From NCBI GenBank assembly GCA_002362105.1, contig DETD01000020.1, forward strand, positions 62,001 to 126,000: 64,000 nt of DNA, given 5' to 3'. Made by a program: the position numbers and the translations under genes. Under the pieces are notes generated by a model. The model searched no databases, was not told where the DNA came from, and saw only the letters and a list, made by a program, of their open reading frames with translations. This document shows, piece by piece, positions 44,191 to 52,824 of the stretch (position 1 is its first letter; every line of letters begins with the position of its first letter). The DNA is from Bacteroidales bacterium UBA3297. GTDB taxonomy: Bacteria; Bacteroidota; Bacteroidia; Bacteroidales; Paludibacteraceae.

Positions 44191-44991
44191 ATGGAACAAG
44201 ATAAAATAGCGAACAAGATAAACCGACTATTGGCAGCGTACATCGATATTGTTATATTTGCAAACCTCATAAAACTCACTGATTTACTCGTCGGTTTCAT
44301 ACAAAAAGAGACAGCACATACAATGATGTCAGAAATCACCGCAATTCTCTCTATCATCTTTTATTTGGTTATATTTCTGCTATACCTGCTTAAAGACTCC
44401 ATATCCGACTGCGGTAGTTTAGGAAAACAGTTGTTGGGCTTGAAGATTGAGTCAACAAACGGCACCGAAAATCCGACAATTTTCAAACGAAATGTGTTGG
44501 GGGGCTTGGTTCTAATTGCTTATTCTATTTCCAGCTTTACACCACATCCGCAAGACGGCGCACTGATTCTACTTGCATTTATAATTTTCAACGCCATATT
44601 CATCTGTTGCAACGCGAACCAAAAATTAGGCGACATAATAGCGCATTTGCGGGTAGTGGAAGACCAAGAGAACAAAATATGGGCAAGCACCAACAAAACA
44701 GAGAAACAGCAATATACCACACTAGTAGCCGGTTTAATACTGTTAATCATTTTGTCTTATGTCAAAACAGTAACGTACTTTTTAACGTTTCGGATGCAAT
44801 CGCCATTTAGCATTCTGGTACTTATAAGCCATACGTTTATTTCTTTCTGCATCACCTACAAACTCATAAAAAAATTTATAGACAACCGTCTACTAACAAT
44901 AATGTTGACGGCCGCTGCCATTTTAAGCTCGCTAGCAATGATGGCAAACGACCTCATCCCTTATCTTTTACGAATTAGAACTTTCTTTTAA
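44191..44991 (+). CDS. RDD-family membrane protein 2
   Basis: The ATG at 44191 is used; it follows the stop of the first RDD gene by one base. The product has 266 residues. The motifs are NRLLAAYIDIVIF in the first span, DCGSLGKQLLGLKIES and ANQKLGDIIAHLRVVE, which are closer to the RDD consensus than those of its neighbour. The C-terminal third adds three more spans. The pair probably arose by tandem duplication followed by divergence and may act as a heteromer. Confidence 0.8.
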   Translation: MEQDKIANKINRLLAAYIDIVIFANLIKLTDLLVGFIQKETAHTMMSEITAILSIIFYLVIFLLYLLKDSISDCGSLGKQLLGLKIESTNGTENPTIFKRNVLGGLVLIAYSISSFTPHPQDGALILLAFIIFNAIFICCNANQKLGDIIAHLRVVEDQENKIWASTNKTEKQQYTTLVAGLILLIILSYVKTVTYFLTFRMQSPFSILVLISHTFISFCITYKLIKKFIDNRLLTIMLTAAAILSSLAMMANDLIPYLLRIRTFF

Positions 44992-44999
44992 ACTCCATA

Positions 45000-45650
45000 A
45001 TGGATTTAGACGATAACTCTTCAAATATAGCGGTACTAAAACAGGCCGCAGCAGAAGGGGACAGCGACGCACAGCTAGACCTTGCCGCCTGTTACGCCGA
45101 CGGTGACGGAGTTCCACAGGACGCTGTTTTAGCCGCCCACTGGTTTTCAGAATCTGCCCACCAGAGGAACCCAGAAGCGCAGTTTGCCCTAGGTTGTTGC
45201 TATATGACGGGCGAGGGTGTTGAACCCAACCCCGCAAAAGCCGTTGAGTGGTTCCGCAAATCGGCCGAGCAAGGCGACAGCGACGCACAATACAACTTGG
45301 CACGCTGCTACGACATTGGCGACGGCATAGCACAAGACCAAAAGGAAGCCGTGAAATGGTACAGAGCCGCCGCCGAACAAGGCGACACCGACGCCCTTAA
45401 CGACCTCGGATGGTGCTACATAAATGGAGAAGGCGTTGAAAAGGACTACGACGAGGCTTTCCGGTTAATCAGCCTCGCTTATGCTGGAAATCCGGACGAG
45501 CCCGACCTCCAGCACAGCATGGGCTACTGCCTCTTCTACGGAATTGGCACAACTCACGACCCGGAACGCGGCATGCGGCTGTTTGAAGCAAGCGCTGAGG
45601 GCGGCTGCGAAGACGCAGAAACAGAAATAAGGGAAAACAAAAAGATATGA
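45000..45650 (+). CDS. Sel1-like repeat protein
   Basis: The 216-residue protein has no signal peptide. It is made of about five Sel1-type TPR repeats of 36 residues (A..G...AQ..LA.CY..GDGV..D...A..WF..AA.QG), which form a scaffold for protein contacts. It starts eight bases after the second RDD gene and overlaps the next gene by four bases (ATGA), so it is translationally linked to a secreted hydrolase. The partner is unknown. Confidence 0.88.
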   Translation: MDLDDNSSNIAVLKQAAAEGDSDAQLDLAACYADGDGVPQDAVLAAHWFSESAHQRNPEAQFALGCCYMTGEGVEPNPAKAVEWFRKSAEQGDSDAQYNLARCYDIGDGIAQDQKEAVKWYRAAAEQGDTDALNDLGWCYINGEGVEKDYDEAFRLISLAYAGNPDEPDLQHSMGYCLFYGIGTTHDPERGMRLFEASAEGGCEDAETEIRENKKI

Positions 45651-46672
45651 GACATAAAATTAAAAACATATTGGTAGGATTAGCCGTTGCAATGGCAGGG
45701 CAACTGGCTAACGCACAGTACCAACCCGACAAGTACTGCCCCGGCTACTTGAGTCGGACCATTGAACAACCCGACGATTACGAAGGGCGCGTTGTCTGCA
45801 CTGTGGTGAAAAAGCCGAACATGGAAGGCGTGAAACGCGCCATTGTATACGTGCACGGCTATAACGACTATTTTTTCCAAACGGCATTAGGCGACAGCGC
45901 CAACGCCCACGGCTATAATTTTTACGCCGTAGACTTGCGCAAATACGGCCGTTCGATACTCCCCCACCAAGATGCCTTCTTCTGCAAAAAAATAAGTGAA
46001 TACTTCGCCGACATCGACACCACCATTGCCATAGCCCGCGCAGAGGGAAACGAGCAGATTGTGCTGATGGGGCACTCGACCGGAGGTATGACTACCCCCT
46101 ACTACCTGAAAGAAAGAGGCGGGAAGGCACACGTAGACGCTCTGGTGCTGAACAGTCCGTTCCTAGACTGGAACATGAGCTGGTTTCTTGAAAACATGCT
46201 GGTTCCCTGCGTGAGTTTCACTGGCATTTTCGCCAAAAGGCTAAAAATACAAGGCGAAGAGGAAGTGCCACGCTCGTACGCACAAAGTCTGTTGAAAAAA
46301 TACCATGGCGAGTGGGAATACGACACCCAGTTGAAAATGGAGAAAGGACACGCCAAACGCGCAGGCTGGGTTCGTGCCATCAACCGAGGCCAGAAACACG
46401 CAAGGAGAGGGAAAGATATTACCTGCCCTGTTCTTGTGATGAGCAGCGACACCACCATTACAGAAGGTGACGGACACTGGGACGAAGTCTACCACCGCGC
46501 CGACGTAGTGCTTGATGTCAACGACATCAAGAAATACAGCACCCGGTTGGGCAACAAGGTCACCTACGTGAGAATACCCGGAGGCAAACACGACCTTATC
46601 TTGTCGCAAAAGGACGCACGCGACAGAACCTACCAAACAGTGTTCAAGTTTCTGGAGATGCAGTTGAAGTAA
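45647..46672 (+). CDS. Secreted alpha/beta hydrolase (monoacylglycerol-lipase / S33-like)
   Basis: The 341-residue protein has a signal peptide ending near QLANAQ. The fold is alpha/beta hydrolase with oxyanion-region VYVHGYNDYF, nucleophile elbow GHSTGG (Ser near residue 145), acid in VLVMSSDTTITEGDGHWDE and catalytic His in GGKHDLILS. It resembles lysophospholipases and serine aminopeptidase-like esterases. It probably acts in the periplasm or outside on a lipid or small ester. It is the last gene of the RDD-Sel1-hydrolase run. Confidence 0.85.
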   Translation: MRHKIKNILVGLAVAMAGQLANAQYQPDKYCPGYLSRTIEQPDDYEGRVVCTVVKKPNMEGVKRAIVYVHGYNDYFFQTALGDSANAHGYNFYAVDLRKYGRSILPHQDAFFCKKISEYFADIDTTIAIARAEGNEQIVLMGHSTGGMTTPYYLKERGGKAHVDALVLNSPFLDWNMSWFLENMLVPCVSFTGIFAKRLKIQGEEEVPRSYAQSLLKKYHGEWEYDTQLKMEKGHAKRAGWVRAINRGQKHARRGKDITCPVLVMSSDTTITEGDGHWDEVYHRADVVLDVNDIKKYSTRLGNKVTYVRIPGGKHDLILSQKDARDRTYQTVFKFLEMQLK

Positions 46673-46721
46673 AAGCTTCATGCTAAAGAACAAAACAACC
46701 TTCTATAAAAACTTTCTAGCA

Positions 46722-47864
46722 ATGAGTACAACAAACGATTTGATAAATATTGGTAGAGGAACCTATTTAATTACCGAAACAATCAAATATACCCCCACTA
46801 TAACAAATGGGGAAAAGATAAACCTCGCCAATTACGTGGTGAGCATGCTCAGCGACAAGGAAATAAGAATAACCACAAGCCAAGGCACCACAGAGAAGCC
46901 CCAAAACCTTTCAGACATTCGTTCTGCAAAGGATGTTTTTTTGCTGGTTGTGTCAATTTTCTGTAACGGAGAAAAGTACTATCAATTTGTTGATGCTGGC
47001 ATCGGGACCCTCGAAGAAGAGACAGACTTCGACAGTAATTACATAAAGACCAATCTGAAAACGAGTATAACCTATCGTCCGAAAGCATCTTACGAATGTC
47101 ACCATATATCGACCACCTACACAAAATATTCTAAAGAAAAAATAGAAAGCATCGCTGTAAATAAATTCTACCTGAAAAAAGAGGCCATCACCTCCATTAA
47201 TTTTCACCCTGCTGACGTGTTTAGCGGGAAAGTGGAAGAATGGCTGAAACTATATCCCAACAACGCAGACAAAGATACAATCAGGCAATTTATGGAATTG
47301 GGGGTTATAGACACCGAACGTCCTCTGACCAGCGAACTAAAAATAAAGGTGCCTAACGACATCCAATTCACGATGGAAGACAGGACACCATTGCCAGAAG
47401 AACGACCCAGCATAGAGTTAGGCCTTGGTCCCAGACCTGGCTATGTATGGGAAAGTAATATGTGTGAAGACGGGGAAAAAACAGACTACGATTTTGTCAT
47501 CTACGACCAGTATCAGGGGTGGTATAGACATTACCGTATAATAAAAGGAGCCCAAACACCTGTAAAGTATCTGTACAAGGGCGACTTTCAGTTTGAAGTG
47601 ATTGTAGAATGTGACAATCTGGTTGTTTATGGATTGAGAGAGAATGACAAGAGCCTCGTCAACAAGGGTCAGTATAAAAACAAATACAAAATTACCGAGC
47701 GTATACCCCTGACGTTAATCGAAAAACTGACAACACTTCATAAGAAAAATATACACACCATAGAAAAGGACAGCAAGCTATGTAACGAAGTCGTTAGCAC
47801 CATTCTTCCTGATTGCAAAAAAGAAGTGATCAGTCTGATTCGAGAAAGTATCGATAACGAATAA
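46722..47864 (+). CDS. Hypothetical cytoplasmic protein
   Basis: I use the ATG at 46722 (MSTTNDLINIGRGTY). An alternative ATG at 46680 would add 14 residues starting seven bases after the hydrolase stop. The protein of about 380 residues has no signal peptide or membrane span. It has mixed alpha/beta character, with a DRTPLPEERPSIELGLGPRPGYVWESN segment in the middle and a repeated DQYQGWYRHYRIIKG pattern of aromatic residues. No family was recognised. It converges on the EFR1 gene, with only 12 bases between their stops. Confidence 0.6.
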   Translation: MSTTNDLINIGRGTYLITETIKYTPTITNGEKINLANYVVSMLSDKEIRITTSQGTTEKPQNLSDIRSAKDVFLLVVSIFCNGEKYYQFVDAGIGTLEEETDFDSNYIKTNLKTSITYRPKASYECHHISTTYTKYSKEKIESIAVNKFYLKKEAITSINFHPADVFSGKVEEWLKLYPNNADKDTIRQFMELGVIDTERPLTSELKIKVPNDIQFTMEDRTPLPEERPSIELGLGPRPGYVWESNMCEDGEKTDYDFVIYDQYQGWYRHYRIIKGAQTPVKYLYKGDFQFEVIVECDNLVVYGLRENDKSLVNKGQYKNKYKITERIPLTLIEKLTTLHKKNIHTIEKDSKLCNEVVSTILPDCKKEVISLIRESIDNE

Positions 47865-47876
47865 TATCACCTACGT

Positions 47877-48662
47877 TCAGTCGTCGAAATCGACATGCGA
47901 ATTCAAATACTGACCCTTGCCTTTGGTTAGCGAGCCGTATTGTACTGCATTTTTAGGGCAATGGTGGAAACAGGCGCCACATTGAATACAACGGTTGCGC
48001 CACTGCGGTTTACCATCGTTAAGGCGGATATTGTTAACCGCGCACACCTTAGCACACAAGCCGCAACTTATGCAGTTCTTGTCGGCATAAAAATGGGTGC
48101 GTCCGCACTGCACATGTGCAAACAGCGGATAAATAACCTTCGTTTTAATCCAGGCCAAAGAACCCGGTGTATATTTGCCCGCCGTATCGGAATCTCCGTT
48201 TTGAATAGCAGTAGCCAGCGCCTTCACCCTATCAACAGCCGCCACCATTTTCGCATGCTGTAGTTTTTCGGGATCGATATCGAAGAAAGGGAACAAGACA
48301 TAGTCGTTAGGCATCTGCACAGAGAAGCAGGCATCGAGTTTCAGCCCTTTCTTGTCCAACAATTTGGCCATTTCCTTATCAGTAAGTCCGCAATCGTCGC
48401 CACAGGTGCACACCGCATAAACAGAGCGCGGCTTCCCTTCGAACGTGAATTTCTTGATGAAGTTGACCACCGTAGCGGGCACGTTCCACGAATGAACGGG
48501 GAAGACAAAGATAAGGCGTTCGTTTTCCTCAAACTCATAATCGCAGGCGTTGAAGCCGTCTTTGGCAATCACATTAATAGAAAAGAGCGACTCTTCGAGC
48601 AGATGTTCAAGTTTTTCCGCCACCCACTGGGAGTTGCCCGTCGAAGTATAATAGAAAATCAT
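47877..48662 (-). CDS. EFR1-family flavodoxin-ferredoxin fusion protein
   Basis: The protein has 261 residues. The N-terminal flavodoxin-like domain begins FYYTSTGNSQWVAE, with the FMN phosphate loop STGNS, and FVFPVHSWNVPATV follows. The C-terminal part has two 4Fe-4S clusters: CISCGLCAKVC and CIQCGACFHHCP. This is the EFR1 family, widespread in anaerobes, whose partner is generally unknown. Its start overlaps the ispE stop by four bases (ATGA), so it is translated from the ispE message. An electron-supply role for an anaerobic enzyme is likely. Confidence 0.92.
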   Translation of the reverse strand: MIFYYTSTGNSQWVAEKLEHLLEESLFSINVIAKDGFNACDYEFEENERLIFVFPVHSWNVPATVVNFIKKFTFEGKPRSVYAVCTCGDDCGLTDKEMAKLLDKKGLKLDACFSVQMPNDYVLFPFFDIDPEKLQHAKMVAAVDRVKALATAIQNGDSDTAGKYTPGSLAWIKTKVIYPLFAHVQCGRTHFYADKNCISCGLCAKVCAVNNIRLNDGKPQWRNRCIQCGACFHHCPKNAVQYGSLTKGKGQYLNSHVDFDD

Positions 48663-49510
48663 ATTGGCTTCAATTTAGATTGGAAAAAGAAACAGCCGTC
48701 GAACTTTTTATCGAGCCCCAAAGGCGGCTCCCCACGGAAAAGGCCGAAAACGGAAGCACCAGAGCCCGTCATAGCAGCATAGGCCGCGCCAGCCTTGTAA
48801 AGTTCCGCCTTCACACTGGCAATTTCGGGGTGCAGAGGGAAAATCGTCTGTTCAAAATCGTTGAATATACAGTCGCGCCACTCTTCAACCGGACGTGAAA
48901 CCAAGTCACGCACAGGCGTTGCAGTCGGTTTGACCGGAATGCCACTGAAAGCCTCTTTGGTAGAGACGAAAACATTTGGTTTAACAATAACGATTGTGAA
49001 ACCGTCTAACGCCACCTCAACCGGCTCCATAATTTCACCAATGCTCGTAGCATAGACAGGCTTGTTGACCGTAAAGAAAGCGCAGTCGGCCCCCAATTTT
49101 GCGGCATAGGCCACCAGTTGTTCTTGCGAGAGGTTCAAATTGAACATCTGGTTCAGCAAGAGCAGCATAAAAGCGCCATCGGAAGAGCCACCGCCCAAAC
49201 CTGCACCCATAGGCAGTTTCTTGAGCAGCGATACACTAACCGTAGGAATATCGAAGTCCTTTTTCAGCAAACACAGGGCTTTTATGACCAAGTTGGAGGC
49301 AGGATCGCCAGCCACGTGCTCTCCATATTGGGAAAAAGAATAGCCACAAGCATCGGCAGAAGCCCCTAGCGAATAATCGGGCACTACCACTTCGAGCGCC
49401 TCGGTCATCGGAACGGGATAAAAGACCGTTTCGAGGTTGTGGTAGCCATCGGGACGCTTTCCAACAATGTTCAGACCGATATTGATTTTGACATTCGGGA
49501 AAACAATCAT
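48659..49510 (-). CDS. ispE: 4-diphosphocytidyl-2-C-methyl-D-erythritol kinase
   Basis: The 283-residue protein is the GHMP-kinase step of the non-mevalonate isoprenoid pathway. It starts FPNVKINIGLNIVGKRPDGYHNLETVFYP; key residues are Lys and Asn near the start and the ATP motif PMGAGLGGGSSDGA near residue 95. A later MTGSGASVFGLF glycine-rich loop completes the site. The pathway needs reduced ferredoxin or flavodoxin at its IspG and IspH steps, which makes the four-base overlap with the EFR1 gene suggestive. Confidence 0.97.
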   Translation of the reverse strand: MIVFPNVKINIGLNIVGKRPDGYHNLETVFYPVPMTEALEVVVPDYSLGASADACGYSFSQYGEHVAGDPASNLVIKALCLLKKDFDIPTVSVSLLKKLPMGAGLGGGSSDGAFMLLLLNQMFNLNLSQEQLVAYAAKLGADCAFFTVNKPVYATSIGEIMEPVEVALDGFTIVIVKPNVFVSTKEAFSGIPVKPTATPVRDLVSRPVEEWRDCIFNDFEQTIFPLHPEIASVKAELYKAGAAYAAMTGSGASVFGLFRGEPPLGLDKKFDGCFFFQSKLKPI

Positions 49511-49534
49511 CTATTAATAACCATAAGTTTGATA

Positions 49535-49564
49535 CAAAGATAAGAAAAAAGTGATGAATGCAAA
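49535..49564 (-). promoter_or_regulatory. Promoter of ispE
   Basis: On the minus strand TTTG (49561-49564) and TATCTTTG (49535-49542) are 18 bases apart, giving a leader of about 20 bases. Confidence 0.6.
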
Positions 49565-49601
49565 ATGAAAGACAATAACCTTATAAGTCGTGAAAAAGAA
49601 C

Positions 49602-49609
49602 TACATTTG
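49602..49609 (+). promoter_or_regulatory. -7 element of the acyl-CoA synthetase gene
   Basis: TACATTTG matches TAnnTTTG and lies 31 bases before the ATG. The -33 region has no obvious TTTG. Confidence 0.45.
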
Positions 49610-49640
49610 CAGAACATAAGACAAAGAACTAACATACATT

Positions 49641-51536
49641 ATGAAAAAAACCATAATTGACGTTTTTGAAAATTCAGTCAACAAATATCCAAACAACACC
49701 TTCTTGATGGAAAAGAAAGGGAATGTTTGGGAAAACACAACCTACAGTCAAATAAAAGAACAAGTCTACCAGCTAGGTGCAGGCTTCCAAGCATTAGGAG
49801 TAAAGAAAGGCGACAACATGGCCCTACTCAGCGAAGGCCGGAACCTATGGGTAGTGAGCGAACTGGCAATGTTCTATGCCGGAGCAGTAAACGTGCCATT
49901 AAGCATAAAGCTAGAAGAGAGCAACGACCTTTTATTCCGCCTGCAACACGGCGATGCAAAATTCATCGTCACTAGCGGACAGCAACTGAAAAAGATAAGA
50001 CTAATTGCCGACAAGCTAGAATTGCTGCAAAAAGTGATTGTGCTTGACGAGCAGAGCGAATACCGGCCCAACGAAATGTACGTGGGCGACGTTATAAAGC
50101 TAGGTGCAAACTTCTTGGAAATGAACGGAGAGGAGAAATTCCTAGAAGTAGCCAAAAGCATCAACAACGACGACCTGGCCACCATTACCTACACCAGCGG
50201 CACCACAGCCGACCCTAAAGGCGTGTGCCTGACCCACCGCAACTACACCGCCAACGTAGAGCAATGCCTCTCGCGCGTACCGGAAATAGACCACACCTGG
50301 CGCACCCTGATTATACTGCCACTCGACCACTGCTTTGCCCATGTGGTAGGATTTTACGTAATGATGATGACAGGCGCATCGGCAGCCACCGTACAGACAG
50401 GCCGAACCCCGATGGAGACCCTAAAGAACATACCCCTTAACATAAAGGAGATTCGTCCGCACTTCATCCTCAGCGTTCCCGCCTTGGCAAAAAGTTTCAA
50501 GAAAAGCATCGAGCAGGGAATCAGCAAGCAAGGCAAACTGGCAGAACGCTTGTTCTCAACAGGTCAGAAAATACGTCAGAGCTACTATGGCGAAAGCAAC
50601 CTCGACCGGAAAGGGCTACGCATCTTACTAAAACCACTGGTCGCCCTATTCGACAAAATCCTCTTCAACAAAGTGCGCGAGAACTTTGGCGGCGAGCTCC
50701 GCTTCTTCATTGGAGGCGGCGCACTGCTAGACAAAGACCTACAGAAATTCTACATCGGCATCGGACTGCCAATGTTCCAAGGCTACGGACTGAGCGAAGC
50801 CACACCGGTAATCAGCACCAACACCCCCGACTATTTCCGTTTCGGATCATCGGGCAAACTGGTGGAACCTATTACCGTGAAAATATGCGACAGCGACGGC
50901 AACGAACTGCCGACCGGGCAACTTGGCGAGATAGTGGTAAAAGGTGAAAACGTGATGGCCGGCTACTGGAAGAACGAGGCCGCGACAGCAGATACAGTGA
51001 AAGATGGCTGGCTCTACACAGGCGACCTCGGCTATATGAGCGAAGAGGGGCTGCTCTACGTGAAAGGCCGCTTCAAGAGTCTGCTGATTTCCAGCGACGG
51101 TGAAAAATACAGTCCGGAAGGCATAGAGGAAGCACTGGTACAACTGTGCAGCGCCATAGACCAGGTAATGCTGTACAACAACCAAAGTCCGACCACCAGC
51201 GCCCTGGTTGTGCCCAACAAGACCGAGTTAAAGAAGATGGGCTACGACCTGAGTACCGACGAAGGATGCCGCAACGCGCTAAACGCCATCAGCAACGAGA
51301 TAGCGCAATTCAAGAGAGGCGGAGAATATGCCGACATGTTTCCTGACCGCTGGCTTCCGAGCAGCATAGCCGTGCTTAAAGAGCCGTTCAGCGAACAGAA
51401 CCACATGATAAACAGCACCATGAAAATGGTGAGGGGCGCAATAGAAAAGGCCTATGCCGACAGAATTGCCTTTGTGTACACAACAGAAGGCAAAAAAATA
51501 GACAACGAGCAGAACATACAAGCCCTGAAGGAATAA
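49641..51536 (+). CDS. Long-chain acyl-CoA synthetase (AMP-forming)
   Basis: The protein has 631 residues. The AMP-binding motif TYTSGTTADPKGV lies near residue 185, followed by QGYGLSEATPVIS and the hinge GWLYTGDLGYMSEEG. The lysine for thioester formation would be in the shortened C-terminal domain. The family activates fatty acids to acyl-CoA through an acyl-adenylate on the cytoplasmic side of the membrane. It is a single gene divergent from ispE. The substrate chain length cannot be read from the sequence. Confidence 0.93.
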   Translation: MKKTIIDVFENSVNKYPNNTFLMEKKGNVWENTTYSQIKEQVYQLGAGFQALGVKKGDNMALLSEGRNLWVVSELAMFYAGAVNVPLSIKLEESNDLLFRLQHGDAKFIVTSGQQLKKIRLIADKLELLQKVIVLDEQSEYRPNEMYVGDVIKLGANFLEMNGEEKFLEVAKSINNDDLATITYTSGTTADPKGVCLTHRNYTANVEQCLSRVPEIDHTWRTLIILPLDHCFAHVVGFYVMMMTGASAATVQTGRTPMETLKNIPLNIKEIRPHFILSVPALAKSFKKSIEQGISKQGKLAERLFSTGQKIRQSYYGESNLDRKGLRILLKPLVALFDKILFNKVRENFGGELRFFIGGGALLDKDLQKFYIGIGLPMFQGYGLSEATPVISTNTPDYFRFGSSGKLVEPITVKICDSDGNELPTGQLGEIVVKGENVMAGYWKNEAATADTVKDGWLYTGDLGYMSEEGLLYVKGRFKSLLISSDGEKYSPEGIEEALVQLCSAIDQVMLYNNQSPTTSALVVPNKTELKKMGYDLSTDEGCRNALNAISNEIAQFKRGGEYADMFPDRWLPSSIAVLKEPFSEQNHMINSTMKMVRGAIEKAYADRIAFVYTTEGKKIDNEQNIQALKE

Positions 51537-51586
51537 GGGGTGGGAAACAAATTGAGAAAGAAATTTGGCAAGAAACTAAGAACAAA

Positions 51587-51611
51587 AGTGCAAAGCCATT
51601 AAATTTGCACT
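51587..51611 (+). promoter_or_regulatory. Promoter -7 box inside an inverted repeat (FKBP gene)
   Basis: TAAATTTG (51600-51607) lies in the perfect repeat AGTGCAAA-N9-TTTGCACT (51587-51611), 31 bases before the FKBP gene. A repressor bound here would cover the promoter, or the repeat may be chance. Confidence 0.45.
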
Positions 51612-51641
51612 TGAATTTGAACGAAACTGAAGAAAAAGGAA

Positions 51642-52508
51642 ATGAAAATAAAAAAAATGCTGGTGGCAGCCATTGTTCTAGGAGCCACCCTGACCTCGTG
51701 CCAAAAGCACGTAGAAAGAGCCAACCTGAGAAGTGCGAAAGACACACTTAGCTACGCGTTGGGCTACACTAAAGGTGTAAGTATTGCCAACAGCATAAAG
51801 AACGAAATTCCAGATGGCGACTCAACCGTCAACAAGAGTATTATGATTGCAGGCTTCATTAATGGAATGAACGGCGACAAAATCAACTCACAACTGACCG
51901 AAGAGCAGGCCCGCCAGATTATTCAAGACTACTTCAAGGATTTGGAGACCAAGCGTATTTTGGCAGAAAACGACGCATTCCAGAAGAAGAAGGATAGCAA
52001 CAACAAGCTAATGGAAGAGTTTGCCAAAGAAGAAGGCATGAAGGCGTTGCCAAAGCCCGACAAATACGATGGTCCGGCAGTACTCGTTAAAGAGTTGAGC
52101 GCCGGCAAGGGAGACACCATAGGCTTGGCAGACTACGTATATATGTCGATCACCCAAAAACTAGTAGACGGACAGATTACCTACCAAACACCAGAAGGCG
52201 ACTACAGCATGCTGCCAGTAGAGGGCTTGGTAAAAGGCCTGCAACAGGGCATCCGTTCGCTTAAGCCAGGAGCCGTAGCAAACATCATTGTTCCGTCGGA
52301 ACTGGGTTACGGACGCCAAGGCAAAAACGGAATTCCAGCCAACAGCATCCTCATTTTTGAAGTTGCCATCCAGAAGGTTTTCCACAACCAAAAGGAAGCC
52401 AGAGCTTTCTGGAAGCAGGAACGCGAAAAACGCGGACAGATTAAAGCAGCCGAGACAAACGAACAAAAGCAGGCTGTCGCAGCAAAACCGGCAACACCAG
52501 CGAACTAA
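51642..52508 (+). CDS. FKBP-type peptidyl-prolyl isomerase, lipoprotein
   Basis: The 288-residue protein has a lipoprotein signal ending LTSC (about Cys20). An FKBP_N dimerisation domain follows (SYALGYTKGVSIANSI, residues about 35-140, with a helical region QARQIIQDYFKDLE). The C-terminal FKBP domain shows VEGLVKGLQQGI, then LGYGRQGKNGIPANSILIFEV, with the usual YG, IPANS and F residues. It helps fold exported proteins at the membrane surface. A Lys/Gln/Ala-rich tail (about 40 residues) ends it. Its neighbour downstream is a second FKBP. Confidence 0.93.
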   Translation: MKIKKMLVAAIVLGATLTSCQKHVERANLRSAKDTLSYALGYTKGVSIANSIKNEIPDGDSTVNKSIMIAGFINGMNGDKINSQLTEEQARQIIQDYFKDLETKRILAENDAFQKKKDSNNKLMEEFAKEEGMKALPKPDKYDGPAVLVKELSAGKGDTIGLADYVYMSITQKLVDGQITYQTPEGDYSMLPVEGLVKGLQQGIRSLKPGAVANIIVPSELGYGRQGKNGIPANSILIFEVAIQKVFHNQKEARAFWKQEREKRGQIKAAETNEQKQAVAAKPATPAN

Positions 52509-52526
52509 TATCTGTAAAAAGAAAAG

Positions 52527-52567
52527 ACGGGACTCTCCAACAAAAAAGGAGGGTCCCGTTTCTTTTT
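52527..52567 (+). terminator. Terminator of the first FKBP gene
   Basis: ACGGGACTCTCC at 52527-52538 pairs with GGAGGGTCCCGT at 52548-52559 (one T-G), followed by TTTCTTTTT. Confidence 0.9.
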
Positions 52568-52704
52568 CTACCAACACGACAACTCCTATTATAGAAACAG
52601 CACACGCGCAAGCCGACAGGGAACCGAAAGGCCGCGCCCAGCGGGAAGGAAGGCGAACAGAACAGTCGGGAGATCTCGGCGCACAAAAAAGTAGTTAAAA
52701 ACAA

Positions 52705-52746
52705 ACATTTATAGCAAGTAAGTATTAAAAAGCACACATTTATAGC
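52705..52746 (+). repeat. 11-base direct repeat before the second FKBP gene
   Basis: ACATTTATAGC occurs twice with a period of 31 bases, ending 22 bases before the -7 box. The three-helical-turn spacing suits an activator site. Confidence 0.45.
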
Positions 52747-52767
52747 CAATAATTGAAGGAAAAGGCT

Positions 52768-52775
52768 TAACTTTG
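52768..52775 (+). promoter_or_regulatory. -7 element of the second FKBP gene
   Basis: TAACTTTG matches TAnnTTTG, 50 bases before the start codon. There is no good -33 box, consistent with control through the upstream repeats. Confidence 0.4.
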
Positions 52776-52824
52776 GAAGGTTGTACGCGATACACCAAAG
52801 AATTTTCACAAAAGAAATAGGGTT

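Larger units (their letters stand above)
52568..52824. other. Upstream region of the second FKBP gene
   Basis: It holds the direct repeat ACATTTATAGC at 52705-52715 and 52736-52746, and a -7 box at 52768-52775. The part from 52568 to 52700 shows no recognisable feature. Confidence 0.5.
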
